Source: Candidatus Kapaibacterium sp.
GTDB lineage: Bacteria; Bacteroidota; Ignavibacteria; Kapaibacteriales; UBA961
Length of the DNA stretch: 6,429 nt
Assembly: GCA_023253875.1 (NCBI GenBank)
Contig: JALRFC010000111.1
Coordinates: forward strand, 1-6,429
Reading direction: 5' to 3'
In this document: in pieces, positions 1 to 5,862 of the stretch
How positions within the stretch are numbered: the first letter of the stretch is position 1
How the letters are laid out: the number at the start of each line of letters is the position of its first letter
The notes under the pieces: generated by a model
Told to the model about the DNA's origin: nothing
The model's database searches: none
Seen by the model: the letters and a program-made list of their open reading frames with translations, nothing else
Made by a program: the position numbers and the translations under genes

Positions 1-1
1 A

Positions 2-313
2 AAAGGACAGGGTGTTCCAGGAACATATCCACCACTTGCAGGATCTGCTTTAGCCCAAAATGCTGATGCTACAAAGCCGATTCGTATTGTACTCCATGGT
101 TTTCAAGGAGCAATAGAGAGAAATGGCAAAACCTATAATGGTGTGATGACTGCTTGGTCACAACTTTCAGATCAAGAAATTGCCGATGTATTGACTCATG
201 TCCGTTCAAGTTGGGGTAACTCAGCCGGTGCGGTAACTGTAGATGAAGTCAAAGCAGTGCGCGAACAGACTGCCGGTAAGTCCGGTGCTTATACTGAAGC
301 AGAATTAAACTGA
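2..313 (+). CDS. C-type cytochrome, C-terminal part (5' end outside window)
   Basis: The last 103 residues of a class I-like monohaem cytochrome c domain, open at the window edge. What is visible is the second half of the fold: a GVPGTYPPLAGS segment that usually follows shortly after the CxxCH haem site, then NGKTYNGVMTAW, whose Met (codon 146-148) is the expected distal haem-iron ligand. The helix SDQEIADVLTHVRSSWGN that closes the fold follows. The CxxCH motif itself is not in the window, so haem binding is inferred from the rest. The protein ends with a short polar tail and TGA at 311-313. It lies 39 bases before coxB on the same strand, which suggests an electron donor to the CuA centre or a subunit of the complex. 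It could instead be the C-terminal domain of a longer protein such as a fusion enzyme; the window cannot decide this. Confidence 0.85.
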   Translation, partial: KGQGVPGTYPPLAGSALAQNADATKPIRIVLHGFQGAIERNGKTYNGVMTAWSQLSDQEIADVLTHVRSSWGNSAGAVTVDEVKAVREQTAGKSGAYTEAELN

Positions 314-352
314 TAATCTTTATTACTCAACCGTTTTTTCGGGCATATAACA

Positions 353-1231
353 ATGAGTTTTGATTTTTCTAAAGCGATGGAGTGGGCATATAAAGACATG
401 CTCACATTTTTCCCGGAAAATGTCAGCACATTTGGTAGCGAACTCGATAGTTTGTTTGCGATGATTTATTATGCCTCGGTTGCAATCTTTTTCCTTACCT
501 ATGCGATTTTGATAGCCTTCATTATCATGTACAGGCATCAAGAGGGAAGAAAGGCATATTATTATCATGGCAATAATCTCATGGAATTCACATGGACATT
601 ATTGCCTACTTTTCTTTTTGCGGGTATAGGTCTGTGGAGTGATGATGCATGGACGAAGTCAAAATATGCCTATAAAGTGCCTAATCCAGATGTGACCATC
701 GATGTATTGGGTTATCAATCCGGTTTTGGATGGCAATTCCGTTATCCTGGTCCTGATGGAGTATTTGGCAAAAAAGATCGCAATCAGATCAGTAGTGCAA
801 ATCCATTTGGGATTGATTCAAGTGACTCTCATGGGAAGGATGATTTGGTTATCATCAGTCCTGGTGGAGCAAGACCAGTTGAGGTACATTTACCAATCAA
901 TAAGAATGTATTGGTAAACCTTTCATCCAATGATGTGTTGCACAGTTTCTTTCTCCCTAATTTCAGGGTAAAGCAAGACGCAGTACCTGGACAGTGGATA
1001 AAAGTCTGGTTTAATGGCACTAAAGCCGGTAGATATGAAATTGCATGTGCTGAACTTTGTGGCTCAGGTCATTATAATATGCGTGGATTATTGATAATGG
1101 ATTCACAGCAAGATTATGATGCATGGCTAGATCAGCAGTATAAGATTGTAAAGCCCGAATTGTCAGCACCTGTATCAGATACGACTGCAATTGCTGCAGC
1201 GACATCTGATTCCACTACAACAAAAAATTAA
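353..1231 (+). CDS. coxB: Cytochrome c oxidase subunit II (CuA)
   Basis: Subunit II takes electrons from cytochrome c through the binuclear CuA centre on the periplasmic side and passes them to haem a in subunit I. The 292-residue product has two membrane segments (about 37-60 and 81-96) and then a cupredoxin domain. The CuA ligands are complete: His197 in the HSFFLPNFRVKQ stretch and Cys232, Glu234, Cys236, His240 and Met243 in CAELCGSGHYNM. GWQFRYPG at 126-133 matches the aromatic electron-entry region. An insert with FGKKD, NPFGID and GKDD motifs lies between it and the CuA strands; I recall this from oxidases linked to alternative complex III. There is no lipobox and no fused cytochrome c; the tail from about 270 is a Ser/Thr/Ala-rich stretch. 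ATG 353 fits the family start; no clear Shine-Dalgarno is seen. The 39-base gap upstream shows no convincing promoter. Confidence 0.97.
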   Translation: MSFDFSKAMEWAYKDMLTFFPENVSTFGSELDSLFAMIYYASVAIFFLTYAILIAFIIMYRHQEGRKAYYYHGNNLMEFTWTLLPTFLFAGIGLWSDDAWTKSKYAYKVPNPDVTIDVLGYQSGFGWQFRYPGPDGVFGKKDRNQISSANPFGIDSSDSHGKDDLVIISPGGARPVEVHLPINKNVLVNLSSNDVLHSFFLPNFRVKQDAVPGQWIKVWFNGTKAGRYEIACAELCGSGHYNMRGLLIMDSQQDYDAWLDQQYKIVKPELSAPVSDTTAIAAATSDSTTTKN

Positions 1232-1259
1232 TAATTAACGATAAACATTGGTGGTACAT

Positions 1260-3140
1260 ATGCAATCGGCTATAGCTCATGCACATGAAACGCACGGACA
1301 TGATTCGCATGGTGATCATGCACATCACCATGATGTCTCATTCATCAGAAAATATGTCTTTTCGACAGATCACAAAGTCATTGCAAAGCAATTTATGCTT
1401 GCGTCTTTGTTCTTCCTCTTTGTAGGTGGACTTTTTGCTCTGCTAATACGTTGGCAATTGGCATATCCAGGTGAGGCAATTCCATTGATTGGAAATATTT
1501 TACCTGATACGTGGGTATCTGATGGTGCAGTGACGGCGAATTTTTATACACAGCTTTTGACTCTCCATGGTACAGTGATGATATTTTATGTCATCATTCC
1601 TTTGGCTGTCGGTATGTTCGGCAACTTCTGTATTCCTCTTATGATTGGAACAGATGATATGGCATTGCCAAGATTGAATATGTATTCATTTTGGTTAGTG
1701 CCACCTGCAGGCTTGATTATGTTGACCGGATTTTTCTTTGATTCGGGTACTGCAGCAGCCGGTTGGACCGGATATCCACCACTTGGTCCATCTAGTGGAG
1801 CAGGTCAAACAACATGGTTGATCTCTTTGTTCTTGATTGGTTTTTCTTCAATCATGGGTGCTACAAATTATATGGCTACCATATTGAACAAAAGAGCAAA
1901 AGGATTGCAGATGTTTCAAATGCCTCTCACCGTGTGGGGTTTATTCATAACTGCTATTCTCATTACGCTAGGTACACCGGTATTGGCTGCTGCAATTTCA
2001 ATGCAATTGGCTGACCAATATTTGCATACTTCATTCTTCATGCCGGATAATTTGCTTGTTGGAGCACCTGATAATTCTTTGGTTACTGGTGCATTTATTC
2101 AGAATGGCAATCAACTTCTTGAGCATAAACAATTGCTTGGTGGTGGTGGTCAACCAATTCTTTGGCAGCATCTCTTCTGGTTTTATTCTCACCCTGCAGT
2201 ATATATTATGATTTTGCCAGGTATGGGAATTGTTTCAGATGTTTTGTCAACATTTGCTCGTAAACCATTATATGGCTACAAAGCAATGATATTTGCGATT
2301 ATGGGTATCGCATTCCTTGGATTTATCGTTTGGGGACATCATATGTTCCAATCAGGTATGAATCCTTTGCTTGGCACAACATTCATGCTTTCAACAATTG
2401 TTATTGCTGTTCCTTCTGCTATCAAGATTTTCAATTGGCTTGGTACAATTTGGAGAGGTAATATTCGATTCACTGCTGCCAATATGAATGCTTTGGCATT
2501 TATAGCAACATTCATCATTGGTGGATTGAGCGGAGTATTCATGGCTTCAGCTCCTGTTGATATCTATATCCATGATACATATTTCATTGTTGCACATATT
2601 CATTATGTACTCTTCGGTGGTGCATTATTTGCGATCTTCTCTGGAATCTATTATTGGTTTCCAAAGATGTATGGAAAGATGCTCAATGAAAGTTTAGGTC
2701 GTAAGCATTTTTATTGGTCATTTGTATTTTTTAATCTCACATTCTATCCGATGCACTTATTAGGTGTTGGTGGACATATGAGAAGAATTTACAATCCATA
2801 TATTTATGAGTTTTTGCAGCAATATCAGCCAATGAATCAATTCATTACGATTGCTGCAATCATTCTCGGATTTTCACAGTTCATTCTAATCTTTAATATT
2901 CTATGGTCACTTAAATACGGAAAACCTGCGCCAAGAAATCCATGGCAAGCAAATTCACTCGAATGGGCTGCTCCGGCTCATCCGGGTCATGGAAATTTTG
3001 ATTCAGACATTCGTGTCTATCGTGGACCATATGAGTTTTCACATCCGGATAGAGAATCTGATTTTTATCCTCAGTGGGAAGAGCCACAAGGTGTTGAATC
3101 TCATAGTCATGAAGCGAAAGAACATTCGCATTCAGCTTAA
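1260..3140 (+). CDS. coxA: Cytochrome c oxidase subunit I, A2-type haem-copper oxidase
   Basis: Catalytic subunit that reduces oxygen to water and pumps protons; an integral membrane protein of the 12-helix family, 626 residues from ATG 1260. Ligands (ATG numbering): His103 and His448 for low-spin haem a, His446 for the high-spin haem, and His311, His360 and His361 for CuB, with the cross-linked Tyr315. Helix VI reads FYSHPAVY instead of GHPEV, so the D-channel glutamate is replaced by the Tyr-Ser pair of A2 oxidases. The D-channel entry Asp133 and the K-channel Lys389 are present, as is the His438-Asp439 metal-site pair. The N-terminus is very His-rich, and the C-terminus ends in another His cluster. 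In-frame TTG 1248 and GTG 1251 would add four or three residues; I prefer ATG, with a weak GGTGG just upstream. Haem A rather than haem O use is assumed. Confidence 0.97.
   Translation: MQSAIAHAHETHGHDSHGDHAHHHDVSFIRKYVFSTDHKVIAKQFMLASLFFLFVGGLFALLIRWQLAYPGEAIPLIGNILPDTWVSDGAVTANFYTQLLTLHGTVMIFYVIIPLAVGMFGNFCIPLMIGTDDMALPRLNMYSFWLVPPAGLIMLTGFFFDSGTAAAGWTGYPPLGPSSGAGQTTWLISLFLIGFSSIMGATNYMATILNKRAKGLQMFQMPLTVWGLFITAILITLGTPVLAAAISMQLADQYLHTSFFMPDNLLVGAPDNSLVTGAFIQNGNQLLEHKQLLGGGGQPILWQHLFWFYSHPAVYIMILPGMGIVSDVLSTFARKPLYGYKAMIFAIMGIAFLGFIVWGHHMFQSGMNPLLGTTFMLSTIVIAVPSAIKIFNWLGTIWRGNIRFTAANMNALAFIATFIIGGLSGVFMASAPVDIYIHDTYFIVAHIHYVLFGGALFAIFSGIYYWFPKMYGKMLNESLGRKHFYWSFVFFNLTFYPMHLLGVGGHMRRIYNPYIYEFLQQYQPMNQFITIAAIILGFSQFILIFNILWSLKYGKPAPRNPWQANSLEWAAPAHPGHGNFDSDIRVYRGPYEFSHPDRESDFYPQWEEPQGVESHSHEAKEHSHSA
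1297..1337 (+). repeat. Bulged inverted repeat (mRNA hairpin) near the start of coxA
   Basis: CATGGTGAT at 1308-1316 pairs perfectly with ATCACCATG at 1324-1332 across a 7-base loop. GACAT at 1297-1301 pairs with ATGTC at 1333-1337, leaving a one-sided bulge of six bases (1302-1307). Together these make 14 base pairs starting 37 bases after the coxA ATG. The region encodes the His-rich leader, so repeated CAT/CAC codons and ATG-like triplets may create the symmetry by themselves. A role in translation or transcript stability is only a possibility. Confidence 0.45.
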
Positions 3141-3148
3141 GATTAGGA

Positions 3149-3215
3149 TGACCTGATAACTGTTCACCATTTTGCGGTAGCACCGTGTCATCACAAGATA
3201 CAGATCATCAGGTCA
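3149..3215 (+). repeat. 9-bp inverted repeat flanking the ctaB start codon
   Basis: TGACCTGAT at 3149-3157 is the exact reverse complement of ATCAGGTCA at 3207-3215. The 49 bases between them contain the GTG start of ctaB at 3185, so pairing in the mRNA would place the start codon in a large loop. No T-run follows, so it is not an intrinsic terminator. A 9-bp match at this distance could occur by chance; any role in moderating CtaB translation is speculative. Confidence 0.3.
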
Positions 3216-4096
3216 GTAAAATACAAGCGTACTTTGAATTAACGAAACCGGGTATAACCCGCATGATAGTCCTCACGGCTGCAGCGGGATATTACTTAGC
3301 TATAGATAAGCATTTTGAAGAATTCTTCTCATCGGGTTATCTGATCATTCATTTTCTTCTTGCAATGGTAGGTACAATGTTGACTTCTGCAGGAAGTTGT
3401 GTACTGAACAATGTGATGGAATTAGATTATGATAAATCCATGAAAAGAACTGCAAAGAGAGCATTACCTTCAGGAATTCTTACTCAAAAAACTGCATTTC
3501 TCTTTGGAATGATGCTGTGTTTTTTTGGCGCTCTCATTCTATTTGTTTGGATTAATGCAATGACAGCAATCTTATCTGTCATAACCATAGTTTCATATGT
3601 GTTATTGTATACTCCACTAAAAAGAAAAACAAAGCTTTCATTATATGCAGGTGCATTGCCAGGTGCATTACCGGCATTAGGTGGTTGGACAGCATATACG
3701 AATTCAATAGATCTTCCGGGATTATTATTGTTTGGTGTATTACTGTTTTGGCAGATACCACATTTCTTGGCACTTGCTTGGATTTATCGAGTTGATTATG
3801 AACAAGCAGGATTCAAGATGCACACTGAAGGAGGAGAAAGTACAGCACAGTATATTTCTTTCTTATCCATTGCATATGCTTTGATTGGCTCGATAGTAGC
3901 ACTTCTCTTGTGGAAGTATGCAGCATTAGGTTTCGTTTATGGTATGGGAGTGATTGCATTATCACTGTTTTTCATCTATGCTTGCATTTCCTTTTTGCAG
4001 CATAAAGATGGTAAAAGTGCAAAGTTGCAACTCTATGCTTCCTATGCGTATTTGTCGGGAATATTTTTGTTGGTGTTTGTCAATAAACAACTGTAA
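3185..4096 (+). CDS. ctaB: Protoheme IX farnesyltransferase (haem O synthase)
   Basis: Membrane enzyme of the UbiA prenyltransferase superfamily that transfers a farnesyl group from farnesyl diphosphate to protohaem, giving haem O, the precursor of haem A. The 303-residue length is normal for CtaB/CyoE. The first Asp-rich prenyl-diphosphate/Mg site is NNVMELDYDKSMKRT at 75-89 (Asp81, Asp83), followed by KRALPSG. The family motifs YTPLKRKTK (142-150) and GALPGALPALGGW (157-168) and the WQIPHFLALAWIYRVDY segment (189-205) are all present, with hydrophobic helices between them. The start is GTG 3185: an in-frame TGA at 3149 closes the frame upstream, and no other ATG, GTG or TTG occurs before the conserved LTKPGITR segment. 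No good Shine-Dalgarno is visible. It sits between coxA and coxC, as often in oxidase operons. Haem A synthase (CtaA) is not in the window. Confidence 0.96.
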   Translation: MSSQDTDHQVSKIQAYFELTKPGITRMIVLTAAAGYYLAIDKHFEEFFSSGYLIIHFLLAMVGTMLTSAGSCVLNNVMELDYDKSMKRTAKRALPSGILTQKTAFLFGMMLCFFGALILFVWINAMTAILSVITIVSYVLLYTPLKRKTKLSLYAGALPGALPALGGWTAYTNSIDLPGLLLFGVLLFWQIPHFLALAWIYRVDYEQAGFKMHTEGGESTAQYISFLSIAYALIGSIVALLLWKYAALGFVYGMGVIALSLFFIYACISFLQHKDGKSAKLQLYASYAYLSGIFLLVFVNKQL

Positions 4097-4101
4097 ACAC
4101 A

Positions 4102-4698
4102 ATGTCATCTGGATTATCCTTAGCCCATGAACCGGTAACCAAGGTACCACACGGTAAATTAGCCATGTGGATCTTTCTTGCATCCGAGATCATGTTTTTC
4201 ACCGGTTTTTTCGGTGCATTCATTGTTTTGAGAAATTCCAATCTGGAACTCTTTTCGCATTCCGCAGCGGAATTAACTAAAGGCCTTGCACTCCTCAATA
4301 CATTTATTCTTATCGGTTCATCATTGACAATGGCCTTGTCAATATTGAATTTAGAGAAGGGAAATACAGGGAAATTCAAACTCTTCCTTGGATTGACCAT
4401 TTTATGTGGTTTTGGATTTCTCATCGTAAAGACTATTGAATATTCCACAAAGTTCAATCATCATATCTTCCCTTGGACAAATGTATTTTTCTCTTTCTAT
4501 TTCTTGATGACAGGTTTCCATGCCATTCACGTGATTGCCGGTATGATACCAATGACCTATATGTTCATCAAGGCATTTACCAAGAAAGGATATAATCATC
4601 CTGTCAAGGTTGAGACATTAGGTTTGTATTGGCACTTTGTAGATCTTGTTTGGATATTTCTTTTTCCAGTACTCTATCTTATTTTCCCGGCGCATTAA
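4102..4698 (+). CDS. coxC: Cytochrome c oxidase subunit III
   Basis: Membrane subunit that stabilises subunit I and its proton uptake; it carries no redox centre. The product is 198 residues with five predicted helices (about 20-42, 60-83, 91-113, 125-156 and 175-196), so it is the short bacterial form lacking the first two helices of the seven-helix version. Family signatures are the first-helix AMWIFLASEIMFFTGFF (Glu29), the pattern GFHAIHVIAG at 138-147, and YWHFVDLVWIFLFP at 176-189. It starts 5 bases after the ctaB stop, so translation is probably coupled or the genes at least share a transcript. No clear Shine-Dalgarno precedes ATG 4102. Only one subunit III gene is present here. Confidence 0.95.
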   Translation: MSSGLSLAHEPVTKVPHGKLAMWIFLASEIMFFTGFFGAFIVLRNSNLELFSHSAAELTKGLALLNTFILIGSSLTMALSILNLEKGNTGKFKLFLGLTILCGFGFLIVKTIEYSTKFNHHIFPWTNVFFSFYFLMTGFHAIHVIAGMIPMTYMFIKAFTKKGYNHPVKVETLGLYWHFVDLVWIFLFPVLYLIFPAH

Positions 4699-4702
4699 GG
4701 AG
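4697..4702 (+). promoter_or_regulatory. Strong Shine-Dalgarno site before subunit IV
   Basis: AAGGAG lies 8 bases before ATG 4711 and overlaps the last two bases of the coxC TAA stop. It is the best ribosome-binding site in the window; the starts of coxB, ctaB, coxC and the ActA-like gene have nothing comparable. It firmly supports the 4711 start. Confidence 0.8.
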
Positions 4703-4710
4703 CCAGAACT

Positions 4711-5016
4711 ATGAGTGGACATCATCCTGATTCCAAGTCAATGTTTGATTCATATATCAAAGTTGCAAGTGCATTGTTTGTATTGACTGTACTAACATGG
4801 GTTGCAGCACTTGACTGGGTTCCAAAAAGTTGGGGCGAAGCAGGTAATACATTGCATATCGCAATTGGATTATTGATAGCTATTGTCAAAGCATACATGG
4901 TATTTTATGTGTTTATGCATTTGAAGTTTGACAATAAATTTATCAGAGCATTTGTTTTTGTACCCATATTCTTGTTCTTTGTTTTAACCTTTGCGTTAAA
5001 TGTGTTAGGACCTTGA
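4711..5016 (+). CDS. Cytochrome c oxidase subunit IV (caa3/prokaryotic small subunit)
   Basis: Small accessory membrane subunit of 101 residues, matching the prokaryotic subunit IV family found with aa3/caa3 oxidases. It has three hydrophobic helices (about 15-34, 48-70 and 79-98). The family hallmark is the second helix ending KAYMVFYVFMHLKFD (60-74), with Lys60 and His70 inside the membrane segment. The N-terminus MSGHHPDSKSMFDSYIKV is short and polar. The role is structural or in assembly; no redox centre is expected. It has the strongest ribosome-binding site of the operon and starts 12 bases after coxC. The next gene begins one base after its TGA. Family assignment is firm; precise function in this family is poorly defined. 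Confidence 0.92.
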   Translation: MSGHHPDSKSMFDSYIKVASALFVLTVLTWVAALDWVPKSWGEAGNTLHIAIGLLIAIVKAYMVFYVFMHLKFDNKFIRAFVFVPIFLFFVLTFALNVLGP

Positions 5017-5017
5017 C

Positions 5018-5608
5018 ATGGTTTACAATTATTCAAAACCATGTATAGCGGTTTTGATAGTGATTTCGTTCTTTCTCAATTCATGTGATTCTCAGAAGCA
5101 GTCGAAAGACATAGAATCTATTCTTGGCAGAACTCAAAACTATGGTACTATTCCTGAATTTTCAGGAACTACCGATGCAAATGTCAAGATGACTCAGAAG
5201 GATCTAAGTGGAAAATTGTGGCTGGTCAGTTTCTTTTTTTCTTCATGCGGTGACATTTGTCCCAAATTGAATGCAGTGAAAAGTTCTATCGTCGCAAAGC
5301 ATACTTCAGATTCAGTACGATTTTTGTCTGTGACTGTTGACCCAGAGACTGACACCCCTGAAACATTGAAAAGACATCGTCAGGAGATGAAGTTTACAGA
5401 TAAGCGGTGGACCTTTATCAGAATGGATAATGATTCCATTCTTGAGAGGTTTATGAATGGATTAATGATAGGTTATGCTGAACAACCTCAAAATCATTCT
5501 GCAAGAATCATATTGATAGATTCAAAATCCCATATCAGAGGGTATTTTGATGCCTTGGATACTCAGCAAGTTGATTCTTTAGAATCTATTTTGCGGAACA
5601 TGCAATGA
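5018..5608 (+). CDS. sco: SCO1/SenC-family copper chaperone lipoprotein
   Basis: A thioredoxin-fold protein that delivers copper to, or reduces the cysteines of, the CuA site of subunit II. Of 196 residues, the first 22 form a lipoprotein signal with a lipobox LNSC (Cys23), so the mature protein should be anchored in a membrane facing the periplasm. The copper-binding motif is complete: Cys77 and Cys81 in SCGDICP, and distal His160 in QNHSARIILID. The conserved SVTVDPETDTPE segment (104-115) follows the first strand-helix unit. It starts one base after the subunit IV stop, with AGGA at 5007-5010 seven bases upstream. The last four bases, ATGA, are shared with the next gene, which suggests coupled translation. 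Alternative names are SenC or PrrC-like. Confidence 0.95.
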   Translation: MVYNYSKPCIAVLIVISFFLNSCDSQKQSKDIESILGRTQNYGTIPEFSGTTDANVKMTQKDLSGKLWLVSFFFSSCGDICPKLNAVKSSIVAKHTSDSVRFLSVTVDPETDTPETLKRHRQEMKFTDKRWTFIRMDNDSILERFMNGLMIGYAEQPQNHSARIILIDSKSHIRGYFDALDTQQVDSLESILRNMQ

Positions 5609-5835
5609 AACATACAATTGTAACTACATTGTTCCTTTGCTTTACAATATTTCAACAAGCATTAGCTTGCCCAAATTGTAAAGATGCATATACTCCCGGA
5701 AGTGCGGGAGCAAGTGTTGGCGAAAGTTATTCCTGGAGCGTGCTTTTCATGCTCATTATGCCAATTGCCACAGTCGCATTGATTTCAATGAGGATTGTGT
5801 ATGCGGCCAAAAAAAATAGAAATACTGATTTGTGA
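5605..5835 (+). CDS. Small membrane protein with periplasmic CPNC motif, unknown function
   Basis: A 76-residue protein that I cannot assign to a named family. Residues 4-21 are a hydrophobic signal or first helix ending ALA, directly followed by Cys22-Pro-Asn-Cys25-Lys. A Gly/Ser-rich linker (30-43) leads to a second helix (about 44-66, YSWSVLFMLIMPIATVALI) and a basic tail KKNR. Topology by charge would put the CPNC segment in the periplasm with the tail in the cytoplasm. Cleavage after ALA would leave Cys22 as the first mature residue; ALAC is also a marginal lipobox, so Cys22 might be lipidated. A CxxC pair next to SCO suggests copper handling or thiol exchange during CuA assembly, but that is inference from position. 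I recall similar CPxCK plus WSxLFM small proteins beside oxidase genes in other phyla, unverified. The start overlaps the sco stop (ATGA) and has a weak GCGGAA upstream. Confidence 0.85.
   Translation: MKHTIVTTLFLCFTIFQQALACPNCKDAYTPGSAGASVGESYSWSVLFMLIMPIATVALISMRIVYAAKKNRNTDL
5693..5710 (+). repeat. GC-rich short hairpin inside the CPNC gene
   Basis: CTCCCG at 5693-5698 pairs with CGGGAG at 5705-5710 around a 6-base loop. It is GC-rich against an AT-rich background and lies in the linker-coding part of the small CPNC gene. No T-run follows, so it is not an intrinsic terminator; it might only reflect Gly and Pro codons. Confidence 0.35.
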
Positions 5836-5862
5836 ATATATCTCTCTTTGTGAGTTTTTTCG

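Noticed and set aside
334..341. TTTTTTCG shortly before the coxB start, also seen at 5855-5862 just before the ActA-like start
   Set aside because: Short, low-complexity and at different distances from the two start codons; probably chance.
346..351. TATAAC resembling a -10 promoter element before coxB
   Set aside because: It ends one base before the ATG, too close for a transcript that includes the start codon, and there is no matching -35 or Bacteroidota-type -33 element in the gap.
1248..1250. TTG (and GTG 1251) as alternative coxA starts
   Set aside because: Possible in frame, but adding MVVH offers no family support and ATG 1260 has a weak GGTGG upstream.
3649..3669. Direct repeat AGGTGCATT in ctaB
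   Set aside because: It encodes the repeated peptide GALPGALP, a normal conserved motif of the CtaB family.
4259..4273. Near-perfect palindrome ATTCCGC-A-GCGGAAT inside coxC
   Set aside because: Seven-base arms are expected to occur by chance at about this rate in 6.4 kb, and it lies within a conserved coding gene.
4080..4457. Long minus-strand open frame opposite coxC (125 residues)
   Set aside because: It is fully antisense to a conserved gene, shows no recognisable motif, and all neighbours lie on the + strand.
5033..5057. 8-bp hairpin TCAAAACC/GGTTTTGA with 9-base loop just inside sco
   Set aside because: About one such match is expected by chance in this length; no T-run follows and no functional context supports it.
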